From assembly GCF_047495875.1 (NCBI RefSeq), contig NC_092486.1, positions 868,001 through 932,000 of the forward strand: a DNA stretch of 64,000 nt, written 5' to 3'. Numbering within the stretch: position 1 is the first letter of the stretch; each line of letters begins with the position of its first letter. The position numbers were made by a program, and so were the translations under genes. Positions 12,470 through 29,484 of this stretch are shown here, piece after piece. The notes under the pieces were generated by a model, which worked only from the letters and a program-made list of their open reading frames with translations, did no database searches and had not been told where the DNA came from. Source of the stretch: Pithys albifrons albifrons. Its lineage: Eukaryota; Chordata; Aves; Passeriformes; Thamnophilidae.

Positions 12470-12945
12470 AGTGTCCCAGGCCAGGCTGGAGCCCCCTGGG
12501 ACAGTGGGAGGTGTCCCTGCCCAGGGCAGGGGTGGCACTGGGTGGGCTTTGAGGTCCCTCCCAACCCAACCCATCCCATCCCCAGGGCCTGGCTGGGGGT
12601 GCTTTGCTTTCTCTCACATCCTGCACAGGAAGCTCTGCAAGTGTCCAAGGTTGGACAGGGCTTGGAGCAACCTGGGATAGAGGAAAGTGTCCCTGCCCAG
12701 GGTAGGGGTGGCACTGGGTGGGCTTTGAGGTCCCTCCCAACCCATCCCATCCCCAGGGCCTGGCTGGGGGTGCTTTGCTTTCTCTCACATCCTGCACAGG
12801 AAGTTCTGCAAGTGTCCAAGGTTGGACAGGGCTTGGAGCAACCTGGGATAGAGGAAAGTGTCCCTGCCCAGGGCAGGGGTGGCACTGGATGGACCTTGAG
12901 GTCCCTCCCAGTCCAACCCAACCCATCCCATGGTTCCATGACCTG
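12470..12945 (+). repeat. Triplicated CR1-like 3'-end block
   Basis: Three tandem copies of a segment carrying GGCAGGGGTGGCACTGG followed by CTTTGAGGTCCCTCCCA. The last two are about 170 bp apart and nearly identical, including the phrase CTTTGCTTTCTCTCACATCC. This looks like local tandem duplication of a retroelement tail. Confidence 0.75.
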
Positions 12946-13570
12946 CTCTCAGACACCAACACACAAACACCAAGAGCATCCCAGTGCTTTGGGCTTAGAA
13001 AATGGGTACAAACAACACCAGGGCAATTCTCCCTGTTTTTTTCCCCTGGAGGGATGAGCTGGAGTTCACTGAGCAGAACAAACAGATGTTGCCTTTGTTC
13101 CCTTTGAGCCCAAGACTCTGTTGCACAACAGTTTGAACAGAAATGGATGTTCAAACACTCTGGCACGAGGAGCTGCACTGAGGCAGCTCAGGGGGGCTGT
13201 GCCAGTGGGGAGGGGGCACAGCAGAGCTGGGACAGGGACACTGGGCCAGGCTGGGAGGAGAACAAGGGGAAACCAACCCCCCTATTCCCACCCTCAGTCC
13301 AGGAAAGGGGCAACAAGCACCAAACACAACCCCCTAAAAGCCTCTCCTGGTGTTTGGGATGTGTCCCTTTAATGTGCTGGGAGCTCCTTCCAGAAGCCAC
13401 GAGGGTTTCTGGGCAATAAAACGTGTGTGGCTGAATTACCTTCCTTGGCAGGGCTCAGGGCATGACAAAGCAGGAATGGGAACGTGCCCTGTGCCAGCAG
13501 CACCTGCAGCAGAGCCACGGGCAGGCAATCCTGCTGCCTGGCTCCTCCCTCCCAGTATTCCCAGGCTTCT
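12946..13570. other. Unique sequence, no gene seen
   Basis: Single-copy spacer before array E. No supported exon. Confidence 0.45.
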
Positions 13571-14600
13571 GAGGTGCCATGGGAAGCAAATCCTGCCCCT
13601 GAGATGGCATGGAAAGCAAATCCAGCCCCTGAGATGGCATGGAAAGCAAATCCTGCCCTGAACTGCCATGGAAAGCAAATCCAGGCACTGAACTCCCATG
13701 GAAAGCAAATCCAGAGACCCTGAACTTCCATGGGAAGCAAATCCAGCTCCTGAACTTTCATGGAAAGCAAATCCAGACCCTGAACTCCCATGGAAAGCAA
13801 ATCCAGACCCTGAGCATCCATGGGAAGCAAATCCAGACCCTGAACTCCCATGGGAAGCAAATCCAGACCCTGAACTCCCATGGGAAGCAAATCCAGACCC
13901 TGAACTCCCATGGGAAGCAAATCCAGAGACCCTGAACTTCCATGGGAAGCAAATCCAGGCACTGAACTCCCATGGAAAGCAAATCCAGAGACCCTGAACT
14001 TTCATGGGAAGCAAATCCAGACCCTGAACTTCCATGGAAAGCAAATCCAGACCCTGAACTTCCAAGGAAAGCAAATCCAGACCCTGAACTTCCAAGGAAA
14101 GCAAATCCAGACCCTGAACTCCCATGGAAAGCAAATCCAGAGATCCTGAACTTCCATGGAAAGCAAATCCTGCCCCTGACTTGGCATGGAAAGCAAATCC
14201 AGAGATCCTGAACTTCCATGGAAAGCAAATCCAGAGATCCTGAACTTCCATGGAAAGCAAATCCTGCCCCTGAGATGGCATGGAAAGCAAATCCAGAGAT
14301 CCTGAACTTCCATGGAAAGCAAATCCTGCCCCTGAGATGGCATGGAAAGCAAATCCAGACCCTGAACTTCCAAGGAAAGCAAATCCAGAGATCCTGAACT
14401 TCCATGGGAAGCAAATCCAGTTCCTGAACTTTCATGGAAAGCAAATCCAGACCCTGAGCATCCATGGGAAGCAAATCCAGACCCTGAACTTTCATGGAAA
14501 GCAAATCCTGCCCCTGAGCCACCATGGGAAGAAGGGCAGGAAAGCAGCCCCACCCCCTGAGCTGCCATGGGAAGCACCCCCACCCCCTGAGCTGCCATGG
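13571..14600. repeat. 30/33-bp minisatellite (array E)
   Basis: About 33 copies of a unit with core CATGGAAAGCAAATCCAG followed by ACCCTGAACTT; a three-base insertion in some copies gives a 33-bp variant. Both lengths are multiples of three, so many overlapping open frames appear on both strands. Confidence 0.96.
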
Positions 14601-15180
14601 GAAGCACCCCCAGGATCAGCTCCCAGGTGCCCCCCAGCAGCTGCAGGGAGCCATCTGGGGCCATTCCCTGCTCCCAGCACTGCTCCCTCCCCAGCACATC
14701 CCCCTCAGCACCTCCCAGGAGCTGCTCCTCACTGCTTGGAAACTCCTCTCTCTATTTTTGCCCTCCTGCAATCCACTGGAGCTGTTTCAGGAGGAGCAGC
14801 ACAACAGGAGTGTTCCCTCTCTCTAGGAAGGACACTCCAAATTGCTGAGTCCAAGGAAATATTTGAGGAGTCCCTCAGAAGGCTCCTTGGATGTGCAGAA
14901 ACAACAGGACTGCCCTGGGAACAGAGGCCTCTGACCTTCTCTGGGAGCTGCAGTGAACCCCAGCCTGGCCCAGGGGTTGGTTGTGCTCCAGTCAAGCAGC
15001 ACCAGCCCTGCTGAGGGAGGTTTTCCAACTCCCACTAAAGTTCTGGAATAGGAAACTCCCTGAAGATTTTCTGCTGCCAAGTGAATTCCAGCTGGGACAA
15101 AGGGACTTACCTGGAGGACAAACATTCAGCCCCTGCACAGACACCACAAAGCAGGAGCACCTCAGAGCTCCCCTCACTCA
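14601..15180. other. Unique sequence, no gene seen
   Basis: Single-copy stretch between arrays E and F without a recognisable exon. Confidence 0.45.
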
Positions 15181-15775
15181 GGGCAGGAGGTGGGGGGTCA
15201 GGGGGGCAGAAGATGGGGGGTCAGGGGGCTCCAGGGCAGGAGATGGGGGGTCAGGGGGCTCCAGGGCAGGAGATGGGGGGTCAGGGGGCTCCAGGGCAGG
15301 AGATGGGGAGACAGGGGGCTCCAGGGCAGGAGATGGGGGGTCAGGGGGCACCAGGGAAGGAGATGGGGGGTCAGGGGGCACCAGGGCAGGAGAGGGGGGG
15401 TCAGGGGGCTCCAGGGAAGGAGATGGGGGGTCAGGGGGCTCCAGAACAGGAGATGGGGGGTCAGGGGGCTCCAGGGAAGGAGATGGGGGGTCAGGGGGCT
15501 CCAGGGCAGGAGATGGGGGGTCAGGGGGCTCCAGGGCAGGAGATGGGGGGTCAGGGGGGCAGGAGATGGGGGATCAGGGGGCTCCAGGGCAGGAGATGGG
15601 GGGTCAGGGGGCTCCAGGTCAGGAGATGGGGGGTCAGGGGGCTCCAGGTCAGTAAATGTGGGGTCAGGGGGCTCCAGGTCAGTAAATGTGGGGTCAGGGG
15701 GCTCCAGATGAGCAAATGTGGGGTCAGGGGGCTCCAGGTCAGTAAATGTGGGGTCAGGGGGCTCCAGGAACTGAG
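15181..15775. repeat. G-rich 30-bp minisatellite (array F)
   Basis: About 20 copies of a 30-bp unit with core GGAGATGGGGGGTCAGGGGG. Each unit supplies runs of six and five guanines on the plus strand, so the array has many potential G-quadruplexes. The last units replace GGAGATG with AGTAAATGTG. Confidence 0.96.
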
Positions 15776-16378
15776 GAGAAGGCAGAAGCTCCAGACCTAC
15801 ACCAAGGCAAGCCACCCTCCCTCCTGTGCCAGACCCTTCTCTGGTCACATCAGCACAACACCCCTCCCTCAAACTGCCTGCACAGCTCCTGCAGGTGTTG
15901 AACTGGCACTCAAATGGCATTCAAATCACATTAAACTGCATTTAAATTGCCAAAGAGTTTAGTCTGATGATCTCCTGCTGCTCTGAACGGCATCCCTGGT
16001 GCTCCAACAGAGAAAACACCCCGTGATGGCACCGAGGGCTCTGCCAGGAGGGTGCATGAAACACCAACACAGCACGAGCTGCTTCTCCCTCCAGGTTTTG
16101 CTCTCTGTGACCCCACAAATGCTACTCCCGAAGCTTCCCTTGGCTGTTTGTTTATCCCTCTTGGTGCTTCCCTCTCGGGGGAGGAGCAGGAACAGGATGA
16201 CAGGGGTGACAACACGACTGAGCACCCAGCAGGCTCAGGGAGGGAGGAGAGGGCACAGGAAAACAGAGCCAGGCTGGAATTCCAGGGCTCCTGTGCCTGG
16301 AAAACAGCCCTTTCCCTTCAGAGAACAAAACTTCAGCCCTCATTAAACCCCCACGGAGCCCACACAGGGAGGGCAGTC
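15776..16378. other. Unique sequence, no gene seen
   Basis: Single-copy DNA between arrays F and D2. No exon or element was recognised. Confidence 0.45.
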
Positions 16379-18572
16379 CCTGGGGAGGATTTAGGAGGTG
16401 CCAAAGTGTCTCCCAAGGGAAGGTCTGGAATCCCAAACTCATTCCCTGGGGATTCCCTTCCCTAAGGAAAGGTTTGTACCCACTCCCTCCCAAATCCTGG
16501 GAATGACCTAGGAGCAACCAAAGTCTTCCCAAAGGGAACCTGCAGGGTTTGGAATCTTCCCCTCATTCCGTGGGGATGATATAGGAGGTGCCAAAGTCTC
16601 CCCCAAGGGAAGGTCTGGAATCCCAAACTCATTCCCTGGGGATTCCCTGTGAGGTGTCCAAGCCCTCCCTAAGGGAAGGTTTGTGACCCCCTCTCATTCC
16701 CTGGGGAGGATTTAGGAGGTTCCAAATTCTTTCCTAAGGGAAGGTCTGGAATCCCAAACTCATTCCCTGGGGATTCCCTTCCCTAAGGGAAGGTTTGTAA
16801 CCACTCCCCATATCCTGGGAATGACCTGGGAGGAGCCAAAGTCTTCCCAAAGGGAACCTGCAGGGTCTGGAATCTTCCCCTCATTCCCTGGGAAGGATTT
16901 AGGAGGTACCAAATTCTTTCCTAAGGGAAGGTCTGGAATCCCAAACTCATTCCCTGGGGATTCCCTTCCCTAAGGGAAGGTTTGTACCCACTCCCTCCCA
17001 AATCCTGGGAATGACCTGGGAGCAACCAAAGTCTGCCCCAAGGGAACCTGCAGGGTCTGGAACCCTCCTCAGTCCCTGGGAAGGATTTAGGAGGTACCAA
17101 AGTCTCCCCTAAGGGAAGGTCTGGAATCCCAAACTCATTCCCTGGGGATTATCTGGGAGGTACCAAAGTGTCCCCCAAGGGAAGGTCTGGAATCCCAAAC
17201 TCATTCCCTGGGGATTCCCTGGGAGGTGTCCAAGCCCTCCCTAAGGGAAGGTTTGTAACCCCCTCTCATTCCCTGGGGAGGATTTAGGAGGTGCCAAAGT
17301 CTTCCTTGAGGGAAGTTTCATAACTCCACCTCCCCCCATATCCTGGGAATTACTTGGGAAGGACAAAGGTCTTCCCTTAGAGAAGCTCTGGAACCTCAAC
17401 CTCCTTCCCAGGGGATGATCTGGGAGGTACAAAGGCCCCTCCAAGGAAAGGTTTGTAACCCCCCTCAGTCTCTAGGGATGATTCAGGAGACACCAAAGCT
17501 CTCCCTAAAGGAACGTTTGCTCCCTCCCTCATTCCCTGGGGAGGATTTAGGAGATACCAAAGTCTTCCCTAAGGGAAGGGCTGGACCCTCAACCTTATTC
17601 CAAGAGGATGATTTAGGAGGCACTAAACCCCCCAAAGAAAGGTTTGCAACCCCTCCTCATTCCCAGAGGATGATTTAGGGGACACCAAAGCCCCCAGAGG
17701 AAGGTTTGTAATCCCCCTTCAATCCCTGGGGATGGTTTAGGGACACCAAAGCCCCCAGGGGAAGGTGGGGAGCCCCTTCCTCGTTCCCTGGGGATGGTTT
17801 AGGGACACCAAAGCCCCCAAGGGAAGGTTTGGAGCCCCCATCATTCCTAGGGGATGGTTTAGGGACACCAAAGCCCCCAGGGGAAGGTGTGGAGCCCCTT
17901 CCTCAATCCCTGGGGATGGTTTAGGGGACACCAAAGCCCCCAAGGGAAGGTTTGTAATCCCCCTTCAATCCCTGGGGATGGTTTAGGAGGCACCAAAGCC
18001 CCCAAGGGAAGGTTTGGAGCCCTTCTCATTCCTAGGGGATGGTTTAGGAGGTACTAAACTCCCCTAAAGGGATGTTTGTAGCCCCCTCAATCCCTGGGGA
18101 TGGTTTAGGGACACCAAAGCCCCCAGGGGAAGGTTTGTAATCCCCCTTCAATTCCTGGGGATGGTTCAGGGGACACCAAAGACCCCAAGGGAAGGTGTGG
18201 AGCCCCTTCCTCAATCCCTGGGGATGGTTTAGGGACACCAAAGCCCCCAGGGGAAGGTGTGGAGCCCCTTCCTCAATCCCTGGGGATGGTTTAGGGGACA
18301 CCAAAGCCCCCAGGGGAAGGTGTGGAGCCCCTTCCTCAATCCCTGGGGATGGTTTAGGGACACCAAAGCCCCCAAGGGAAGGTTTGGAGCCTCCATCATT
18401 CCTAGGGGGTGGTTTAGGGACACCAAAGCCCCCAGGGGAAGGTTTGTAATCCCCCTTCAATCCCCGGGGATGGTTTAGGGGACACCAAAGCCCCCAAGGG
18501 AAGGTTTGTAATCCCCCTTCAATCCCTGGGGATGGTTTAGGGACACCAAAGCCCCCAAGGGAAGGTTTGCAC
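16379..18572. repeat. 62-66-bp minisatellite (array D2)
   Basis: About 35 copies of the unit also found in array D1. From about 17640 the array drifts to a more uniform 62-bp subtype with GATGGTTTAGGGACACCAAA and CCCCCAAGGGAAGG. The gradual change of subtype suggests local expansion from one end. Confidence 0.94.
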
Positions 18573-18704
18573 CCCCGAGCAGAGTTCACATTCCCATCCC
18601 CATCCCCACGCTCCCACACGGCGGACCCGCGGCCGGTTGTCAAAACACCCCCGGGCGGCGGGATCTGCCCCTGGGAGGGGAAGGCGTCAAATAAACCAAC
18701 GAGG

Positions 18705-18835
18705 GGCCCACAAACTCGGGGGGGCTCCAAACGCAGGACGGGCCGACACACCCAGGATGGGCCCACGAACCCAGGAGGGGCCCGCAAACGCAGGAGGGAC
18801 CCACAAACTCAGAAGGGACCAACAAACCCAGGCTG
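18705..18835. repeat. Short degenerate repeat near the CDS2 exon
   Basis: Five or six imperfect copies of a block of about 24 bp with CAAACGCAGGA or CAAACTCAGAAGGGA variants, just inside the presumed first intron of the minus-strand gene. Confidence 0.65.
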
Positions 18836-18979
18836 GGCCCCCCCCTCTCCCCACACGGGGGTCGCGCAGCGGCCGCGCCATGATGCGGCGGGACCCCCGC
18901 GGCGCGCAGGCCCCGCCGGCCCCGCCGCTCCCCCCGGGCTCCCCCCGCCCCTCCCCGCGCCCCCCGGGCCGCCCCGCAC

Positions 18980-19060
18980 CTTGTCCTGGGGGTCCTGGGG
19001 GTCCTGGGGGTCCCGCGCCCCGCCGGGGCCGCGCCCGGGCCGCAGCCGCACCTCGGCCAT
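18980..19060 (-). CDS. CDS2: First coding exon, probable phosphatidate cytidylyltransferase 2
   Basis: Twenty-seven codons from an ATG at 19060 in a CpG island, starting MAEVRLRP and ending in DPQDPQDK directly before a GT donor (18979-18978). CDS2 is an ER-membrane enzyme making CDP-diacylglycerol from phosphatidate and CTP for phosphoinositide synthesis. Identification rests on three points: the similarity of a short acidic N-terminus (family members begin with an M-x-E-L/V-R pattern, here ending in a D-K pair), the phase-0 donor, and the head-to-head position 1.7 kb from PCNA, which matches mammals. The diagnostic membrane exons are not in the 18.9 kb to the left, so intron 1 would extend past the window edge. 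The DPQ repeats are unusual. It could instead be the exon of another leftward gene. Confidence 0.55.
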
Positions 19061-19086
19061 GCCGGACCCGCGCCCACACACCGCCG

Positions 19087-19101
19087 CCGCCAGGGGGCGC
19101 C
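19087..19101 (+). promoter_or_regulatory. CTCF-like motif near the CDS2 start
   Basis: CCGCCAGGGGGCGCC fits the vertebrate CTCF core closely, with the forward orientation on the plus strand. It lies 27 bp upstream of the minus-strand ATG. The first 14 bases occur again, inverted, in the BOLA3 promoter at 36838-36851. Confidence 0.6.
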
Positions 19102-19125
19102 ACCGCGCGCCGCGCCGCCCGCCGG

Positions 19126-19395
19126 CCAATGGGCGGCGCGGGATGGGCCGGGGGCGGGGCTAGGAGGCGATGGCCACGCCCAGGTGTACCAGGCTAACCG
19201 TGGGGCGCCATGATGGGGAGGGAGCGGCGCGACGCCAGCCAATGGGAAGAGAGGGATGGACGGGCGGGGGCGGGGTTTATGAAGTCATGACCACGCCCAG
19301 GTGTACCCGGCTAACGGGAGGCGCCATGATGGGGAGGGAACGCCAACGCCGCCAGCCAATGGGTGGAGAGGGATGGGCGGAGTGGGCGGGGCTTA
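19126..19395. promoter_or_regulatory. CDS2-side promoter with duplicated 117-bp unit
   Basis: Two full copies and one partial copy of a unit of about 117 bp. Each full copy carries CCACGCCCAGGTGTACC (19174 and 19291), GGCGCCATGATGGGGAGGGA, a CCAAT box and GC boxes. CCAAT occurs at 19126-19130, 19239-19243 and 19356-19360. The boxes fit an NF-Y/Sp-type, TATA-less promoter for the leftward gene. Confidence 0.7.
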
Positions 19396-19494
19396 GGGCG
19401 GACCCGGATGAGCGGGCGCGCCATGATGGGGGGCGAGTGCGTCACTGAGGGAGCGAGCGCGGGAAGGTGCGAGGGGGTCTGTCCTGCGGCCCAG

Positions 19495-20468
19495 AGGGGG
19501 CCGGGATCCTCCTCAGGGATCCTCCCCGCGACAGGGATCCTCCTCAGGGACTGGGATCTCCTCAAGGTTCGGGATCCCTCTCAGGGACTGGGATCCCCTC
19601 AGGGATACTCCTCAGGGACCGGGATCCCAATCAAGGACCGGGATCCCCCTCAGGGACCGGGATCCCATCAGGGATACACCTCAGGGACCGAGATCCTCCT
19701 CAGGGACCGGGATCCCCCTCAGGGACCGGGATCCCATCAGGGATACACCTCAGGGACCGAGATCCTCCTCAGGGACCGGGATCCTCCTCAGGGATCGGGA
19801 TCCCCCCCGGGACAGGGATCCTCCTCAGGGATCCTCCTCATGTCCCGGGATCCTCCTCAGGGACTGGGATCCCCTCAAGGATCGGGATCCCTCTCAGAGA
19901 CTGGGATCCCCCTCAGGGATCCTCCTCAGGGACCAGGATCTCCCTCAGGGACCGGGATCCTCCTCAGGGACCGGGATCCCATCAGGGATCCCCCTCAGGG
20001 ACCGGGATCCCCCTCAGGGACCGGGATCCCTCTCAGGGACCGGGATCCCCCTCAGGATCCGGGATCCCATCAGGGATCCCCCTCAGGGACCGGGATCCCC
20101 CTCAGGGACCGGGATCCCCCTCAGGGACCGGGATCCCATCAGGGATCCCCCTCAGGGACCGGGATCCCCCTCAGGATCCGGGATCCCATCAGGGATCCCC
20201 CTCAGGGACCGGGATCCCCCTCAGGGACCGGGATCCCCCTCAGGGACCGGGATCCCTCTCAGGGACCGGGATCCCATCGGGGATCCTCCTCAGGGACCGG
20301 GATCCCCCTCAGGGACCGGGATCCCCCTCAGGATCCGGGATCCCCCTCAGGGACCGGGATCCCATCGGGGTCCCCTCAGGGACCGGGATCCCCCTCAGGA
20401 TCCGGGATCCCATCAGGGATCTCCCTCAGGGACCGGGATCCCATCGGGGTCCCCTCAGGGCTCCCTCC
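19495..20468. repeat. GGGATCC-rich minisatellite in the CDS2-PCNA interval
   Basis: Roughly 45-50 copies of a 19-21-bp unit with core CAGGGACCGGGATCCC and variants CAGGATCCGGGATCCC or CATCAGGGATCC. It separates the CDS2-side promoter block from the PCNA-side block. Open frames of 350-430 codons cross it and are artefacts. Confidence 0.95.
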
Positions 20469-20529
20469 CGACTCGGTCCCGCCGCCATCGCCGCGCAGCG
20501 GAGCGGGACTCGCCGTTCTATGTAACGCG

Positions 20530-26642
<6,113 letters not shown>

Positions 26643-27055
26643 CTGGGGCAGCTGCTGGTGGAGAGGGGAATGGTGGGGAGCCATTCCAGTGCCTTGGAGC
26701 ATCCTGGGAGCACTGCTAGGCTTGCCTTGTAGATATCTTTGTAAATATTTTTTTCAACTTACTATTTTGCTATCCTGGTATCATTGGAAATAGGAATTGT
26801 TGGAGTTTTTCTGGTCTGTTCTGTACTCCCAGTTACCTCTTGGGTGCTGTCTGAAGGTGGAATTTCTGACTCCTTTCAGCTCGTGTAGGAGAAGGGGAGC
26901 AATATTTAATGAGTGCTGGGGGTTCACCCCTGGAGCTGTAGGTTAAGGTGGATGTTTTATTATGCCCCAAGTTTCTGTGACCTTCCTTTGTTTATTTTTG
27001 AAGCTGATATTCCAACTGAAACTTGGAAATAAAGGATGTAATTTCATGGAGTTTG
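26643..27055 (+). other. PCNA: PCNA 3' UTR
   Basis: About 400 nt after the TAA at 26640-26642, ending with AATAAA at 27028-27033 and a downstream GTTTGTCCTGTTT element. Single-copy and AT-richer than its surroundings. Confidence 0.8.
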
Positions 27056-27196
27056 TCCTGTTTAATTGGGGACGGGTGGGGGAATCAAAGCTGTGGCAGG
27101 TGCTGATGTGCCCTCAGTCCTTCTGGGGCACTGCAGGCTCAGAATTCCCAGCCTTGCTCATTTAGGGTGTCATTACAGTTTGGATAATTAATTGGT

Positions 27197-27760
27197 CCCT
27201 GTTTGATCATGGAATGAGGGGCTGGAAGGGACCTCAAAGCCCATCCAGTTCCATGGGCAGGGACACCTCCCACTGTCCCAGGGGGCTCCAGCCTGGCCTT
27301 GGACACTCCCAGGGATGGGGCAGCCACAGCTTCTCTGGGAATCCCAGCCCAGCCCCTCCCCACCCTCACAGCCAGGAATCCCTTCCCAATATCCCACCTA
27401 TCCCTGCCCTCTGGCAGTGGGAAGCCATTCCCTGTGTCCTGTCCCTCCATCCCTTGTCCCCAGTCCCTCTCCAGCTCTCCTGGAGCCCCTTCAGGCCCTG
27501 CCAGGGGCTCTCAGCTCTCCCTTCTCCAGGTGACCCCCCAGCTCTCCCAGTCTGGCTCCAGAGGGGCTCCAGCCCTGGAGCAGCTCCGGGGCCTCCTCTG
27601 GACTCTCCAGCAGCTCCACGTGCTCCTGGTGGATCCAGGGCTGGAGCAGCTCTGGGGGGGTCTCACCTGAGGGGGCACAGGGGCAGGACCCCCCTGTGGG
27701 CTCAGCCCAGGATGAGGAGGGTCACAGAGAAGGAACCAAAGCCCTGCAGGGAGAGGAGCT
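27197..27760 (-). mobile_element. CR1 LINE fragment, reversed
   Basis: Begins with a reversed CR1 tail (GGGCTGGAAGGGACCTCAAA) and continues through reversed 3' body phrases such as TCCTCTGGACTCTCCAGCAG. Lies just past the PCNA poly(A) site. Confidence 0.72.
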
Positions 27761-27944
27761 AAAGGAGAACCTGGAAGTCCTTGGGAATGTGTGTGGAGCG
27801 AGTCCAAGCCCCTCCCAGGGGTTTATTTTCCTTAATTTTACCCTTCGTACCCCTTGGGCAGGAAAGGAGCCCTTGGAGGTTTATCCCAAGGTTGTGGATG
27901 TGTTGGGTAAAGCCTGGGGAGGTTTTTATTCTTCCCTGAGTGTC

Positions 27945-28520
27945 CAATAAATCCCAGGATCTCCAGCCCCATCCCACTCTGTGCCCAATAAATCCCAGGA
28001 TCTCCAGCCCCATCCCACTCTGTGTCCAATAAATCCCGGGATCTCCAGCCCCATCCCTCTCCATGCCCAATAAATCCCAGGATCTCCAGCCCCATCCCAC
28101 TCTGTGTCCAATAAATCCCGGGATCTCCAGCCCCATCCCTCTCCATGCCCAATAAATCCCAGGATCTCCAGCCCCATCCCACTCCATGTCCAATAAATCC
28201 CAGGATCTCCAGCCCCATCCCACTCCATGTCCAATAAATCCCAGGATCTCCAGCCCCATCCCACTCTGTGTCCAATAAATCCCAGGATCTCCAGCCCCAT
28301 CCCACTCTGTGTCCAATAAATCCCAGGATCTCCAGCCCCATCCCTCTCCATGTCCAATAAATCCCAGGATCTCCAGCCCCATCCCACTCCATGCCCAATA
28401 AATCCCAGGATCTCCAGCCCCATCCCACTCCGTGCCCAATAAATCCCAGGATCTCCAGCCCCATCCCACTCTGTGTCCAATAAATCCCGGGATCTCCAGC
28501 CCCATCCCACTCTGTGTCCA
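27945..28520. repeat. 41-bp minisatellite containing AATAAA
   Basis: Fourteen copies of a 41-bp unit with CCAATAAATCCCAGGATCTC. Each copy carries a canonical poly(A) hexamer on the plus strand, downstream of and co-oriented with PCNA. It starts about 900 bp beyond the PCNA stretch that already has its own signal. Minus-strand open frames up to 827 codons cross this and the next array; they are artefacts. Confidence 0.96.
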
Positions 28521-28639
28521 GGCCCATGGGGAGGGGGCTTTGGGGGTCCCAGTCCCATTGGGAGGTCCCCAGGCCCATCTTAGGAGTCCCAGGGGAGTCA
28601 CCAGAGGGTTCCCAGGCCCGTGTTGGGGTGTCCCAGAGG

Positions 28640-29480
28640 GTCTCCAGAGTTGTCCCCCTGTCCCCATCCCTGTCCCCCCATCCCTGTCCCCATCCCTGTC
28701 CCTGTCCCCATCCCTGTCCCCCCATCCCATGTCCCCATCCCTGTCCCCATCCCTGTCCCCCTGTCCCTGTCCCCCTGTCCCCATCCCTGTCCCCATCTCT
28801 GTCTCCATCCCTGTCCCCCCATCCCTGTCCCCATCCCTGTCCCCATCTCTGTCCCCATCCCTGTCCCCATCCCTGTCCCCATCCCTGTCCCCATCTCTGT
28901 CCCCATCCCTGTCGCCCCATCCCTGTCCCCATCCCTGTTCCCCCATCCCTGTCCCCATCCCTGTCCCCATCCCTGTTCCCCCATCCCTGTCCCCATCCCT
29001 GTTCCCCCATCCCTGTCCCCATCCCTGTCCCCCCATCCCTGTCCCCCCATCCCTGTTCCCCCATCCCTGTTCCCCCATCCCTGTTCCCCCATCCCTGTCC
29101 CCATCCCTGTCCCCCCATCCCTGTTCCCCCATCCCTGTCCCCCCATCCCATGTCCCCATCCCTGTCCCCATCCCTGTCCCCATCCCTGTCCCCCCATCCC
29201 TGTCCCCATCCCTGTTCCCCCATCCCTGTTCCCCCATCCCTGTCCCCCCATCCCTGTCCCCCCATCCCTGTTCCCCCATCCCTGTCCCCCCATCCCTGTT
29301 CCCCCATCCCTGTCGCCCCATCCCTGTCCCCCCATTCCATGTCCCCATCCCTGTCCCCATCCCATGTCCCCATCCCTGTCCCCATCCCATGTCCCCATCC
29401 CATGTCCCCATCCCTGTCCCCCCATCCCTGTCCCCATCGTTGTCCCTGTCCCCATCTCGTGTCCCCATCCCTGTCCCCAC
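28640..29480. repeat. CCCATCCCTGTC-type C-rich array
   Basis: A run of 12-18-bp blocks (CCATCCCTGTCCCC, with TTCCCC, CATGTCCCC and CATCTCTGTC variants). The minus strand is a dense series of guanine runs. Confidence 0.95.
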
Positions 29481-29484
29481 CCGG

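Noticed and set aside
18567..19197. Overlapping GC-rich open frames of 140-200 codons around the CDS2 exon
   Set aside because: Stop-poor CpG-island sequence; only the minus-strand exon with donor site and family-like start was kept.
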